A stretch of 64,000 nt of DNA from Bacillus sp. KH172YL63 (GCF_011398925.1 NZ_AP022842.1:15001-79000); one strand, 5' to 3'. Counted from the stretch's first letter, positions 1-11,427 are shown. The notes: generated by a model not told the origin, from the sequence alone. Numbers and translations are program-made.

Positions 1-1072
<1,072 letters not shown>

Positions 1073-1170
1073 CAAAGAGTCATATTTATATGAACAATCG
1101 GCTGATATTCGGCTTTCTTGACATCAATTCTTTATCTAGTTTTGAAGGAACAAACCTTCAATTAAATATT

Positions 1171-1290
<120 letters not shown>

Positions 1291-1301
1291 AATAGTAGGA
1301 A

Positions 1302-1331
1302 AGAGCAGCTCTTTAGGGAGCTGCTTTTTTT
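1302..1331 (+). terminator. rrn operon terminator 1
   Basis: Hairpin AGCAGCTC / GAGCTGCT followed by a T tract, 12 nt after the 5S end. The same hairpin follows the second 5S gene (26743-26772). Confidence 0.9.
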
Positions 1332-1413
1332 GTGTTGTTTTTTGGGAGTGGGGGCTTCCGGGGTTGGTGATAGAGCTCGAGTTGGATGGTAGTGGGAGTA
1401 CAAGAAGATTGAA

Positions 1414-1533
1414 GACGTGATGGAGTGAAGAAGATCTTTGTTCAGTTCTCCGTAGAGGGATTTGAAGATTAGTCGCAGCTTTAGCGCGGATGATAGATTG
1501 GGTGCGGTATTAGAGTGTGGGATGTCGCCAAGC
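1414..1533 (+). pseudogene. Decayed 5S rRNA-like copy
   Basis: A diverged stretch that still follows the 5S pattern. It begins near GACGTGATGG, has an AGCGCGGATGATAG core (compare AGCGCCGATGGTAG in 5S) and ends in GGATGTCGCCAAGC (compare GGACGTCGCCAGGC). It is followed at the expected distance by a second terminator hairpin. The match is by eye and the 5' half is weak. The related copy behind the second rrn operon (26857-26983) is clearer. Confidence 0.45.
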
Positions 1534-1544
1534 TTTTAGTTAGA

Positions 1545-1575
1545 AGGGTAGCTCTGTGAGAGTTACTCTTTTTTT
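1545..1575 (+). terminator. Second terminator-like hairpin behind the decayed 5S
   Basis: GGGTAGCTCT / AGAGTTACTC stem followed by seven or more T. Placed after the decayed 5S as the true terminator is placed after the real 5S. Confidence 0.55.
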
Positions 1576-1694
1576 AGTTGGTGTGGATGTGGGAGGGAGT
1601 ATGGTTTGGGAGAAAGGGGGCTTCCGGGCAGAAGTGGTAATGAGGTATGAAATGAATAGATAGGGAGGTTGATAAATGGATAATTTTGTTAAAC

Positions 1695-1789
1695 GACGCA
1701 TAAACCAAGTAAAGAGACGCATAAATGAAAAAAACGACGCATAAACCTCCGAAACTGACGCATAAACCTTCCAAAATGACGCAATCGAC
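1695..1789. repeat. 21-bp tandem repeat, 4 units plus a partial unit
   Basis: Units starting GACGCATAAA at 1695, 1716, 1736 and 1757, then a partial GACGCAATCGAC at 1778. Spacing is 21, 20, 21 and 21 bp. The rest of each unit is variable (CCTCCGAAACT, CCTTCCAAAAT). The same family occurs at 27160-27274 and, in the opposite orientation and more diverged, at 47425-47590. Confidence 0.85.
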
Positions 1790-2150
1790 TCGTCTCCCTC
1801 ACTCAATCGGATCTCAAGTCTATGAAAATCTCAGCTATTGCAGCCTCACCACTCAATTCTCATAAAATATCATATTAAAAACGTCTCCCATTGATCGATT
1901 TTATTAAAAAAAGTATTCAAATCTTTGAATAATCACCAAATCACGAGCTCACTCCATTCCTGGCACGATCATGTGAATGAAAACCAACATTGAAACGAAA
2001 AAACAGGTCGGAGGTCAGACCCCCATGGCCCCCAACGCAATACTTCCTCAAAAACAGCCGCCACTCAAACTAAACCCCGTCACTCCCCCTATCCTCAAAA
2101 ATTGCTATCCCCCAACCACCTAAAGTATCATATAGATAACTACGCAAATA
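1790..2150. other. Gene-free stretch between rrn flank and gpx
   Basis: No credible gene or RNA seen. It contains an imperfect palindrome GGTCGGAGGTCAGACC (2006-2021), which recurs in better form at 27482-27497, and a C-rich, G-poor run at 2018-2115. The few open frames have no ribosome binding site. Confidence 0.6.
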
Positions 2151-2163
2151 AGGAGAAGAAAAA

Positions 2164-2646
2164 ATGACGACAATTTATGATTTCAGTGTAAAAAGATCGA
2201 ATGGGTCTGTCACGTCCCTTAAGGAGTATGAGGGGCAAGTGATGCTTATTGTGAACACTGCCAGCAAGTGCGGGTTTACACCTCAATTTGAGGAACTGCA
2301 GGGCTTGTATGAAGAGTATAAGGAAGACGGGCTTGTTGTCCTTGGGTTTCCTTGTGATCAATTCATGAATCAGGAGTTTGATGACCAGAATGAAATTATT
2401 GAATTTTGTCAGGTGAATTATGGGGTGTCTTTCCCGATGTTTGCGAAGGTGGACGTGAAAGGTAAAGAAGCGCATCCGTTGTTTACGTTTTTGACGAAGG
2501 AGAAGAAGGGTGTGCTTCTTTCCAATATTAAATGGAATTTCACCAAGTTTCTTGTTGGCAGGGATGGAGAGGTAGTGGATCGTTATTCGCCGCAGACGAA
2601 TCCGCGGAAGATTGAGGACGATATTAAGAGACTTCTTCAGGAATAG
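2164..2646 (+). CDS. bsaA: Glutathione peroxidase-family thiol peroxidase
   Basis: A 160-residue protein of the GPx/BsaA family, which reduces hydroperoxides in the cytoplasm. In bacteria lacking glutathione it is usually recycled by thioredoxin. The peroxidatic Cys36 lies in NTASKCGFTPQ, Cys64 in GFPCDQF, Cys82 in a helix where a resolving Cys is expected, and the Trp/Asn pair in IKWNFTKFLV. The residue at the selenocysteine site is Cys. The start follows an AAGGAG site at 2150. It stands alone between the rrn flank and the oppositely oriented yaaC; B. subtilis has no gpx here, so this looks like a lineage-specific insertion. Family call is firm; the electron donor is inferred. Confidence 0.93.
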   Translation: MTTIYDFSVKRSNGSVTSLKEYEGQVMLIVNTASKCGFTPQFEELQGLYEEYKEDGLVVLGFPCDQFMNQEFDDQNEIIEFCQVNYGVSFPMFAKVDVKGKEAHPLFTFLTKEKKGVLLSNIKWNFTKFLVGRDGEVVDRYSPQTNPRKIEDDIKRLLQE

Positions 2647-2673
2647 AGAAAGAAGTCTGTTGTCTTCTTTCTC

Positions 2674-3609
2674 CTATGTTTTATCTTTCAGTAATTTGAT
2701 CAGTAGGTAGGGGGACTTCTCTGATGTGACGTCGATAAAGGTCGTGATGATCGGATAGTCTTCGTTCGTACGGTTTTTCAATAGTTCCACCCACCATTCG
2801 GTTTCATACCGGGCGATCATGCTTAGGTTGTAAAGGATGGCGTAGTGGATCAACACTTCCGGGATGTTCGAAGCAGTATTCCGGATGCCGGGGAGTGCGA
2901 GCAGGTTGTTCGACAGGTCCCATCTCACCGGCAGCTGTTCTTTTCCACCCGTCAGCTGCAGGATGTTGCCTTGGTGCCAGGAGGCAGTGTCTGACAGTTT
3001 TTCATTTAAATACTGTTTAAATAAGTTTTCCGACATATGAAAGTGGGAGAGCAGCGCATCATCGACAGTGAGTTCTTGTCGGGGATTGAATGGGAACATG
3101 GTCTGCTTTCTCAGCAGGATGTGAAATGCTTCCCCTAGCTCGGGTATTTGAACGAGCAGATCTTCCATTTTATATTTTTCCCCTATGATTTCTTTTACGT
3201 GAAAGACGAGACTGGAGAAATGGGAAAACAGTCCATTCTTCTGGACCTTCACTTCATCCTGCAAAAATTTATAGTGCTGCTTTTTTCTTTTTCGGGAAGT
3301 GATCCCGTGGGCAAGGACGGTGGTCGTTTCCGGATACGATGGATCTTCTGTGAGCACGATGGCTTTGATGAAATGGATGTATCCATAAAAAAGCAGGATG
3401 GGTTTGAGCGATAATGGCGATTGAATGGCCTGCTTGTAATACAGCTCCCCCTGCTCAAGGTAGTACATGAATGGATAACAGTTGTCATAACTTTTCATTT
3501 CGGCTTGATCGAGCCCGAGTTGAGTGTAGCACTTTTTCAAGAAATGCTGCGTGTATTCGGCCGATTGAAAATAATGGATGAAGCTCCAGTGATGCTGGGT
3601 GGTATGCAA
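2674..3609 (-). CDS. yaaC: YaaC family protein
   Basis: About 311 residues, matching YaaC, a Bacillaceae protein of unknown function encoded divergently from guaB in B. subtilis and here. Rich in aromatic residues and His, with no signal peptide or clear catalytic motif. I chose the TTG start at 3609 because an ideal AGGAGG site lies 8 nt upstream. The GTG at 3618 that would add three codons is inside that ribosome site and cannot use it. The N-terminus then reads LHTTQHHWSF. Confidence 0.85.
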   Translation of the reverse strand: MHTTQHHWSFIHYFQSAEYTQHFLKKCYTQLGLDQAEMKSYDNCYPFMYYLEQGELYYKQAIQSPLSLKPILLFYGYIHFIKAIVLTEDPSYPETTTVLAHGITSRKRKKQHYKFLQDEVKVQKNGLFSHFSSLVFHVKEIIGEKYKMEDLLVQIPELGEAFHILLRKQTMFPFNPRQELTVDDALLSHFHMSENLFKQYLNEKLSDTASWHQGNILQLTGGKEQLPVRWDLSNNLLALPGIRNTASNIPEVLIHYAILYNLSMIARYETEWWVELLKNRTNEDYPIITTFIDVTSEKSPYLLIKLLKDKT

Positions 3610-3658
3610 GAAAATCACCTCCTGATTTATCTGAAAAATTAAATTAATCCTATTCTTC

Positions 3659-3687
3659 TTGACAGTATTTTAACCAATTGATAACCT
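3659..3687 (+). promoter_or_regulatory. Candidate sigma-A promoter of guaB
   Basis: TTGACA (3659) and TAACCT (3682) with a 17-bp spacer, about 36 nt before the guaB start. The -35 is perfect and the -10 is weak. Confidence 0.45.
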
Positions 3688-3695
3688 ACTAATAA

Positions 3696-5186
<1,491 letters not shown>

Positions 5187-5192
5187 ACAATC

Positions 5193-5236
5193 AATCCGAA
5201 CACTCAAGCGTTTCATGAGTGTTCGGATTTTTATTT
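5193..5236 (+). terminator. guaB terminator
   Basis: A 13-bp stem, AATCCGAACACTCA paired with TGAGTGTTCGGATT, then T-rich sequence. Confidence 0.9.
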
Positions 5237-5430
5237 GAATATGGACAGCATGTGAACAAGATCGGTTTTCACACGAAATCCCCCTGGCCCAAAAACCATT
5301 GGTGCGTAGCGTTTCCGCAGGCTCCAAGCCCCTGGACCCATGGGAAAACTAGTCCTATTCTCTGTCTATTCTTACCTTTGGAACTATGATAAAATAACGA
5401 AGGTGTACATAAAATCTTGGAGGGCTAACA

Positions 5431-6786
5431 GTGAAAAGAAGTTGGATTCAAAAATCTTTTGTTTGTATGATGGTTTTTATGATGGCAATGGGCATGGTGC
5501 AGAAGCCTGCAAATGCTCAAGGTGACTTGGACGTTAACGCAAAAGCTGCGATTTTAGTAGAGGCAAGTACGGGTAAGATTCTTTATGAGAAGAATGCTGA
5601 AAATGCGCAAGGCATTGCAAGTATGACGAAAATGATGACGGAATACCTTTTACTGGAGGCTGTGGCAGAAGGTAAGGTGAAATGGGACCAGAAGTATAGA
5701 GTGCCGGCAAACCTTTCTCAAATGTCACATAATACTGGTCTTAGTAATGTTAGCCTTGAAGATGAAGGTACTTATACGATTAAAGATTTGTATGAAGCGA
5801 TGGCAATTTATTCTGCCAATGCAGCAACAATAGCGATTGCTGAAACAATTGCAGGATCAGAAGCAAGCTTCGTTAAAATGATGAACGATAAAGCCAAAGA
5901 ACTTGGCCTGGAAAAATATAAATTTGTAAACTCTACAGGTTTGAATAACAAAGACTTGGCACCTTATGCAGATAAGGTGGTAGGTGGTCCAGAAGAGGAA
6001 AATGTGATGTCTGCAAAAGACGTTGCTACTCTAGCGTATCGTTTGATTCAGGATTACCCTGAAGTGCTGGAGACTTCCAGTATTCCTAAAAAGGTATTTG
6101 CTGAAGGAACTGAACATCCTACTCAAATGGATAACTGGAACTGGATGCTGCCTGGATTGATCCGTGAATATGAAGGGATGGACGGTTTAAAAACCGGAAC
6201 CACTGATTTTGCGGGGGCTAATTTTACAGGAACAGCTGAAAGAGATGGGATGAGATTCATTACGGTAGTCATGGACGTTGAAGTCCAGCCAGGTGAAAAT
6301 TCTTACGATGCACGCTTCAGTGAAACAAGAAAAATGATGGATCATGCCTTTAACAACTATACAATCGAGGAAGTGCTTCCAGCCGATTATCAAGTCAAAG
6401 GGCAAAAAACCCTACCTGTTGAAAAAGGGAAAGAAAAAAAGGTTGAAATCAAAACTGAATCATCATTAAACATGGTGATAAAAAACGGTGAAGAAGATCA
6501 GTACAAACCGAAATTTGTTCTGGATAAGAAAAAACTGAACGAGGATAATGAGTTGACAGCTCCAGTGAAAAAAGGAGAAACAGTGGGGTATGTCACATTA
6601 GAATCGAAAGATAAGCAAGATCTTGGCTATCTTACTGATAAAGGAACAAACGCATCTAAAGTATCTCTGATCGCAGTAGATGATGTTGAAAAAGCAAACT
6701 GGTTCGTCCTTTCCATGAGAGCTGTGGGAGGTTTCTTCGGAGACATTTGGCATTCGATCACCTCTACGGTCAAAGGCTGGTTCTGA
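5431..6786 (+). CDS. dacA: D-alanyl-D-alanine carboxypeptidase (PBP5)
   Basis: 451 residues. Secreted, membrane-anchored low-molecular-weight penicillin-binding protein that removes the terminal D-Ala from peptidoglycan stem peptides. A signal peptide with Lys/Arg N-region and Met-rich core ends in ANA, with likely cleavage after residue 29. The serine hydrolase motifs are present: S64-M-T-K67, S128-A-N130 and K254-T-G256. The PBP5 C-terminal beta domain (about 325-420) is followed by an amphipathic tail ending GWF that anchors to the membrane. Start is GTG at 5431 after GGAGGG. It lies between guaB and pdxS as in B. subtilis, each with its own terminator. Confidence 0.97.
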   Translation: MKRSWIQKSFVCMMVFMMAMGMVQKPANAQGDLDVNAKAAILVEASTGKILYEKNAENAQGIASMTKMMTEYLLLEAVAEGKVKWDQKYRVPANLSQMSHNTGLSNVSLEDEGTYTIKDLYEAMAIYSANAATIAIAETIAGSEASFVKMMNDKAKELGLEKYKFVNSTGLNNKDLAPYADKVVGGPEEENVMSAKDVATLAYRLIQDYPEVLETSSIPKKVFAEGTEHPTQMDNWNWMLPGLIREYEGMDGLKTGTTDFAGANFTGTAERDGMRFITVVMDVEVQPGENSYDARFSETRKMMDHAFNNYTIEEVLPADYQVKGQKTLPVEKGKEKKVEIKTESSLNMVIKNGEEDQYKPKFVLDKKKLNEDNELTAPVKKGETVGYVTLESKDKQDLGYLTDKGTNASKVSLIAVDDVEKANWFVLSMRAVGGFFGDIWHSITSTVKGWF

Positions 6787-6804
6787 TCCGGACTTTTGTT
6801 TAAT

Positions 6805-6856
6805 TGAAAAAAGCACCAAGACTTCTGAAAAATGGACAAGTCTTGGTGCTTTTTCA
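6805..6856 (+). terminator. dacA terminator
   Basis: AAGCACCAAGACTT paired with AAGTCTTGGTGCTT, loop of about 13 nt, then T5. Confidence 0.9.
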
Positions 6857-6902
6857 TAAGCGGTCGGCAGGTCGGGGAAGATATAAGGGGTTGTGTGTCA
6901 AT

Positions 6903-7318
6903 GATGCTTGTCGCCTCTGAGCAAAGCCGCCTCCGCTTTTCGTGATGTCCAGCTCCAGCGGCTAGTCCCTCGAGGTCATAAGCTAAACCGACCAAAAAGG
7001 CAAAGAGCGCCTTTCCGGTCGATTCATCTTATGCTTGTCGGGCCTGACCAAGCCGCTTCCGCTTTTCGATTGTCTAGCTCCGGGGCTTAGAGGCTCGAGG
7101 TCATAAGCCAAACATGCCAAAAAGACAAAGGGCGCCTTTCCGGCATGTTCGCCTTATGCTTGTCGCCTCTGAGCAAAGCCCCTCCGCTTTTCGTGATGTC
7201 CAGCTCCGGCGGCTAGTCCCTCGAGGTCATAAGCTAAACCGACCAAAAAGGCAAAGGGCGCCTTTCCGGTCGATTCATCTTATGCTTGTCGGGCCTGACC
7301 AAGCCGCTTCCGCTTTTC
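6903..7318. repeat. Cluster 1 of about 120-bp palindromic repeats (one right-half, three full copies)
   Basis: A right half-copy (6903-6941) then full copies at 6945-7068, 7070-7192 and 7195-7318. Each starts near TGTCYAGCTCC and ends near TTCCGCTTTTC, with matching inverted arms: CATAAG..CTTATG, a variable inner arm, and a central AAAGGC..GCCTTT hairpin. Inner arms differ but still pair: CGACC/GGTCG in copies 1 and 3, CATGCC/GGCATG in copy 2. Outer arms alternate GCGGC/GCCGC (copies 1, 3) and GGGGC/GCCCC (copy 2). The cluster lies after the dacA terminator and before the pdxS promoter. No gene content; open frames in it lack ribosome sites. Confidence 0.9.
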
Positions 7319-7341
7319 GTCTTGACATTCATGTTTTTTTA

Positions 7342-7370
7342 TTGTTTATTTAGCAGTAGGGTTACATAAT
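7342..7370 (+). promoter_or_regulatory. Candidate pdxST promoter
   Basis: TTGTTT (7342) and CATAAT (7365) with a 17-bp spacer. A TTGACA at 7322 just outside the repeat is an alternative -35 but has a poor -10. Weak assignment. Confidence 0.35.
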
Positions 7371-7455
7371 CAATCCGATTGTTTTAGTCACGATTTATTT
7401 CCTTTGTTGGGAAGTTGTGGGTGGACGGAGGATAAAATATAAGGGGGATATACAT

Positions 7456-8337
7456 ATGAAGACTGGTACAGATCGTGTAAAAAGAGGTATGGCTGAAATG
7501 CAAAAAGGTGGCGTCATCATGGACGTTATCAATGCAGAGCAGGCGAAGATTGCTGAAGCTGCAGGTGCGGTTGCGGTAATGGCTTTAGAACGTGTTCCAG
7601 CGGACATCCGTGCTGCAGGTGGAGTGGCAAGAATGGCAGATCCTCGCATTGTTGAAGAAGTAATGGGTGCGGTGACAATCCCTGTTATGGCAAAAGCACG
7701 TATCGGACATATCGTTGAAGCAAAAGTACTTGAGTCAATGGGTGTTGATTACCTGGATGAAAGTGAAGTATTGACTCCTGCAGATGAAGAGTACCATTTA
7801 AATAAGAGAGATTTCACTGTTCCATTCGTATGTGGATGCCGTGATTTAGGTGAAGCTGCCCGTCGTATCGGTGAAGGTGCTTCAATGCTTCGTACTAAGG
7901 GTGAGCCAGGAACGGGTAATATCGTTGAAGCGGTTCGTCATATGCGTAAGGTGAATGCTCAGGTCCGCAAGCTTGTCAGCATGAATGAAGATGAAATCAT
8001 GACGGAAGCGAAGCTGCTTGGCGCTCCTTATGAATTATTATTAGAAATCAAAGAAAACGGTCGTTTACCTGTTGTAAACTTTGCTGCAGGCGGAATTGCG
8101 ACACCGGCTGATGCGGCTCTTATGATGGAATTGGGCGCTGACGGCGTATTCGTAGGTTCAGGTATCTTCAAATCAGAAAATCCTGAGAAATTTGCAAGAG
8201 CGATTGTAGAAGCGACGACTCACTACCAGGATTACAAGCTGATTGCAGAGCTTTCCAAAGAGCTGGGTGTAGCGATGAAGGGTGTAGAAATTTCTTCTAT
8301 CCTTCCTGAAAACCGTATGCAAGACCGTGGATGGTAA
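7456..8337 (+). CDS. pdxS: Pyridoxal 5'-phosphate synthase, lyase subunit PdxS
   Basis: A 293-residue PLP synthase subunit that makes PLP from ribose 5-phosphate, glyceraldehyde 3-phosphate and ammonia supplied by PdxT. TIM-barrel protein with very high similarity to YaaD, including [14 protein letters not shown], the lysines of VMAKARIGH, and [11 protein letters not shown] start it at ATG 7456, preceded by AAGGGGG, which matches the family N-terminus; an upstream in-frame extension to 7417 is not supported. It is followed 11 nt later by pdxT, with which it forms the 12+12 complex. Confidence 0.97.
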   Translation: MKTGTDRVKRGMAEMQKGGVIMDVINAEQAKIAEAAGAVAVMALERVPADIRAAGGVARMADPRIVEEVMGAVTIPVMAKARIGHIVEAKVLESMGVDYLDESEVLTPADEEYHLNKRDFTVPFVCGCRDLGEAARRIGEGASMLRTKGEPGTGNIVEAVRHMRKVNAQVRKLVSMNEDEIMTEAKLLGAPYELLLEIKENGRLPVVNFAAGGIATPADAALMMELGADGVFVGSGIFKSENPEKFARAIVEATTHYQDYKLIAELSKELGVAMKGVEISSILPENRMQDRGW

Positions 8338-8348
8338 GGTGTGATTCT

Positions 8349-8939
8349 ATGTTGAACATCGGTGTATTAGGACTTCAGGGTGCCGTCAGGGAGCATGTTC
8401 GGTCAATCGAAGCTTCCGGTGCCAAAGCAACTGTCATTAAGCGGGTAGAGCAGCTGGATGAGATTCAGGGGCTGATTATGCCTGGCGGGGAAAGTACGAC
8501 GATGAGAAGGCTGATTGATCGTTACGGCTTCATGGAGCCGCTGCGGCAATTCGCTGCAGACGGGAAGCCGATCTTCGGTACGTGTGCAGGTCTTATCCTG
8601 TTGGCAAAGCATATCGTCGGGTATGATACGCCTCACCTTGGTGTGATGGACGTAACGGTGGAACGGAACTCCTTTGGGCGTCAGAAGGAAAGCTTTGAAG
8701 CGGACCTTTCCATTGCCCACGTCGGGGAAGGGTTCAACGCGGTCTTCATCCGTGCCCCGCATATAGTGGAAGCTGGAGAAGATGTTGAGATCCTCGCCAA
8801 GCATAATGGACGGATTGTCCTTGCCCGTCATGGACAGTTCCTCGGTTGTTCTTTCCATCCAGAGCTGACGGATGATCATCGCCTGACGGCTTTCTTCGTG
8901 GACATGGTAAAAGAAAGTATGGAAAAAACAATCGCATAA
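8349..8939 (+). CDS. pdxT: Pyridoxal 5'-phosphate synthase, glutaminase subunit PdxT
   Basis: A 196-residue class I glutamine amidotransferase that hydrolyses glutamine and channels ammonia to PdxS. The nucleophile Cys is in FGTCAGLI, the oxyanion region in [10 protein letters not shown], and the His/Glu pair in SFHPELT. Starts at ATG 8349 after AAGGTGTG, two-gene operon with pdxS. Length and motifs match the family. Confidence 0.97.
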   Translation: MLNIGVLGLQGAVREHVRSIEASGAKATVIKRVEQLDEIQGLIMPGGESTTMRRLIDRYGFMEPLRQFAADGKPIFGTCAGLILLAKHIVGYDTPHLGVMDVTVERNSFGRQKESFEADLSIAHVGEGFNAVFIRAPHIVEAGEDVEILAKHNGRIVLARHGQFLGCSFHPELTDDHRLTAFFVDMVKESMEKTIA

Positions 8940-8989
8940 TTCTATTGCAAAGTGGAAAACATTGTAGTAGATTATGAAATAACCAATAC

Positions 8990-9224
8990 AAACTTAAATC
9001 GTTGATAGGAAATAGTAGTAAAGACTGCTTGCCTGCAGAGAGTCGGTGGCTGGTGAAAACCGATGCATGCGCTTTATGAATCCATCCTTGAGTGAAGTAC
9101 TGAATGAAGTAGGTATTTTCGGTGATTCCGTTACCATCTCTTAAGAGGAAGATGCGCTGCGTCTTCAATTAGGGTGGCAACGCGGAAACCTCCGTCCCTT
9201 TTACCAGGGATGGGGGTTTTTTAT
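8990..9224 (+). ncRNA. T-box leader (serine) of serS
   Basis: The conserved T-box AGGGTGGCAACGCGG is at 9171-9185. It is followed by a terminator hairpin, CCTCCGTCCCT paired with AGGGATGGGGG, and T6 (9188-9222). Upstream is a stem I with the AGAGAGTCGGTGGCTGGTG segment (9036-9054). The specifier is likely TCC at 9081-9083 in GAATCCATCC, a serine codon, which fits the downstream gene. Uncharged tRNA-Ser would stabilise the antiterminator and allow serS transcription. It fills most of the 310-nt gap after pdxT. Confidence 0.9.
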
Positions 9225-9249
9225 ATTTTTATAAAAAGGAGAGAATCTT

Positions 9250-10527
9250 ATGTTAGACATTAAGTATTTACGAAGCAATCTCGAAGACGTGAAGGCACGT
9301 CTTCAGCATCGAGGTGAAAATCTGGAGGACTTCAGTAAATTCGAGGAACTTGATAAAAGAAGAAGAGAACTGCTTGTTGAAAGTGAAAATTTAAAGAGCA
9401 AGCGTAACGACGTGTCTCAACAGATTGCCGTACTGAAGAAAGAGAAAAAAGATGCGCAGGACATGATTGTTGAAATGCGTGAAGTCGGCGCGATGGTGAA
9501 AAAGCTCGATGATGAATTGCGTGGCATTGAAGAAGAACTGGAGCGTATGCTGCTTTCTATCCCGAACATTCCTCATGAATCTGTCCCTGTCGGTGAAACG
9601 GAAGATGATAATGTAGAGGCACGCAAATGGGGAGAAATCCGTGATTTCGATTTTGAAGCACAGCCCCACTGGGATATCGCGACGGGTCTTGGGATTCTTG
9701 ACTTCGAGCGTGCCGCCAAAGTGACGGGAAGCCGTTTTGTATTCTACAAAGGGTTAGGTGCAAGACTTGAAAGAGCCCTTATCAACTTCATGATGGACCT
9801 GCACATGGATGAGCACGGCTACACAGAAATGATCCCGCCATTCCTTGTGAACCGTGCGAGCATGACTGGAACCGGTCAACTTCCTAAGTTCGAGGAAGAT
9901 GCGTTCAGAATCGAAAGCGAAGATTACTTCCTTGTTCCGACAGCTGAAGTACCTGTCACAAACTATCACCGAGATGAGATCCTGAAAGGTGAAGAACTTC
10001 CGGTGAGCTATGTGGCGTACAGTGCCAACTTCCGTTCTGAAGCGGGATCTGCCGGCCGTGATACACGGGGATTGATCCGTCAGCATCAATTTAACAAAGT
10101 AGAGCTTGTCCGCTTTGTAAAGCCTGAGGATTCTTATAATGAGCTTGAGAAATTGACTGGTCATGCTGAGAAAGTCCTTCAGCTGCTCGGCCTGCCTTAC
10201 CGCGTATTATCAATGTGCACTGCGGACCTCGGCTTCACTGCAGCGAAGAAGTATGACATCGAAGTATGGATCCCAAGCTACGGCACATACCGTGAGATTT
10301 CTTCTTGCTCTAACTTTGAAAGCTTCCAGGCAAGACGTGCGAACATCCGCTTCAGAAGAGAGGCGAAAGGGAAACCTGAACACGTTCACACGCTGAATGG
10401 ATCTGGATTGGCAATCGGCCGTACCGTAGCGGCTATTTTAGAAAACTACCAGCAGGAAGACGGTTCTGTCATCGTCCCTGAAGCTCTTCGTCCATACATG
10501 GGTGGAGTGGAAGTCATCAAAGGATAA
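9250..10527 (+). CDS. serS: Seryl-tRNA synthetase
   Basis: A 425-residue class II aminoacyl-tRNA synthetase charging tRNA-Ser. It has the N-terminal coiled-coil arm (about residues 30-100, charged repeats) that grips the long variable arm of tRNA-Ser. The catalytic core follows, with motif 2 [21 protein letters not shown] and motif 3 [15 protein letters not shown]. Start ATG follows AAAAGGAGAG. Controlled by the T-box leader directly upstream; a tRNA-Ser gene lies just downstream. Confidence 0.98.
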   Translation: MLDIKYLRSNLEDVKARLQHRGENLEDFSKFEELDKRRRELLVESENLKSKRNDVSQQIAVLKKEKKDAQDMIVEMREVGAMVKKLDDELRGIEEELERMLLSIPNIPHESVPVGETEDDNVEARKWGEIRDFDFEAQPHWDIATGLGILDFERAAKVTGSRFVFYKGLGARLERALINFMMDLHMDEHGYTEMIPPFLVNRASMTGTGQLPKFEEDAFRIESEDYFLVPTAEVPVTNYHRDEILKGEELPVSYVAYSANFRSEAGSAGRDTRGLIRQHQFNKVELVRFVKPEDSYNELEKLTGHAEKVLQLLGLPYRVLSMCTADLGFTAAKKYDIEVWIPSYGTYREISSCSNFESFQARRANIRFRREAKGKPEHVHTLNGSGLAIGRTVAAILENYQQEDGSVIVPEALRPYMGGVEVIKG

Positions 10528-10553
10528 ACTGCCAGAGCAGTTTGTTATTCTTG

Positions 10554-10590
10554 AAAAGGTGTCCCAAAAGAAACAGGGACACCTTTTTTG
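10554..10590 (+). terminator. serS terminator
   Basis: AAAAGGTGTCCC paired with GGGACACCTTTT, followed by T tract. Confidence 0.9.
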
Positions 10591-10653
10591 ATTTTTTTTA
10601 GAAAAATCCTTGACTCTGTATTTACCCCATGGTATTATAAATCTTGTCGATAC

Positions 10654-10746
10654 GGAGGAATACCCAAGTCCGGCTGAAGGGATCGGTCTTGAAAACCGAC
10701 AGGGGTGTAACAGCCCGCGGGGGTTCGAATCCCCCTTCCTCCTCCA
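10654..10746 (+). tRNA. tRNA-Ser (UGA)
   Basis: A 93-nt class II tRNA with long variable arm. Anticodon loop CTTGAAA gives anticodon TGA. The acceptor GGAGGAA pairs with TTCCTCC (10736-10742) and CCA is encoded. The discriminator base at 10743 reads T rather than the G I would expect. Same location as the trnSL-Ser gene of B. subtilis after serS. Confidence 0.95.
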
Positions 10747-10789
10747 TTGATTTTTTTTATAACCATAGCGCATAAACATTGGAGATAGA

Positions 10790-10820
10790 ATCCGTTACAT
10801 TTCATGTAACGGATTTTTTT
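10790..10820 (+). terminator. Terminator after tRNA-Ser
   Basis: AATCCGTTACAT paired with ATGTAACGGATT, 3-nt loop, then T7. Confidence 0.88.
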
Positions 10821-10852
10821 GATTTTGCTGTAGGTCAAATAGGCTAGTCTGT

Positions 10853-11209
10853 TTATTTGAGGTTTTCGATATCTTCCCTTGACCTGTGACTGGACTGATC
10901 AAGTACACCAATTCCCTCAATATGCCGCCGAGCTTCATCATCCCCAAGTTTATATATCTCCAAATAAATATCCCTCATGGATTGGTCATAGTGATCGTCC
11001 TCCGGTGAGTTATGGTATTGCCGGAAAGGAACCTGTGCCCGCCTCATCGTCGACATGTCATCATCATAGTTGTGGTTAAAGAGCACTTTGAGCTCGTTCA
11101 CTTCTGCTGGCGTCGCAAATATTCGAAAGCCCGGACTGACCTGCTGTTCCGGGTCCTGGAGGATATCCCCGCTGCTGATATCAACAAAATACGTTTGCTT
11201 CGATTCCAT
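10853..11209 (-). CDS. Hypothetical protein (118 aa)
   Basis: Not recognised. Starts at ATG 11209 after AAGGGGATG. An acidic soluble protein rich in Asp, Glu, His and Arg, with no signal peptide, membrane segment or Cys motif. The N-terminal half (FVDISSGDILQDPEQQ, FRIFATPAEVNELKVLF) looks like a small folded domain; the C-terminal half is charged and probably helical. The good ribosome site, codon use like the neighbours and the clear stop support a real gene. It sits alone between tRNA-Ser and dck, where B. subtilis has no gene that I recall. Confidence 0.75.
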   Translation of the reverse strand: MESKQTYFVDISSGDILQDPEQQVSPGFRIFATPAEVNELKVLFNHNYDDDMSTMRRAQVPFRQYHNSPEDDHYDQSMRDIYLEIYKLGDDEARRHIEGIGVLDQSSHRSREDIENLK

Positions 11210-11375
11210 CTTTCTTTCATCCCCTTGCTTTATTATTTGTTACTACCTATACCTCTTTGAGAATGGATATAAACGGATGGACTGTATTTTGGAGGCGTTT
11301 GTGGCGCGTGCACTGGGAGGCGGCATGCCGATGACCGTACACTCAGGCAGTCTAGATAGAGATAAAATAATCAAC

Positions 11376-11420
11376 AAAAAAAGACTACTCCCGCCATACC
11401 GGGCGCGGAGTAGTCTTTTG
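11376..11420 (-). terminator. dck terminator
   Basis: AAAAGACTACTCC paired with GGAGTAGTCTTTT. On the minus strand a long T run follows, just past the dck stop codon. Confidence 0.88.
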
Positions 11421-11427
11421 TCTATCT

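Noticed and set aside
1540..1806. Minus-strand frame with VYAS repeats
   Set aside because: The repeats follow from the 21-bp period; no ribosome site or relatives in the matching 27.1-kb frame.
6908..7353. Two plus-strand open frames with similar proteins (SAFRDVQLQRLVPRGHK and alike)
   Set aside because: They are translations of the palindromic repeats; similar frames recur at 42054-42493 and 47512-47813. No ribosome sites, and arm pairing rather than codons is conserved.
8403..8879. 158-codon frame antisense to pdxT
   Set aside because: Shadow of a well-conserved gene; no start signals.
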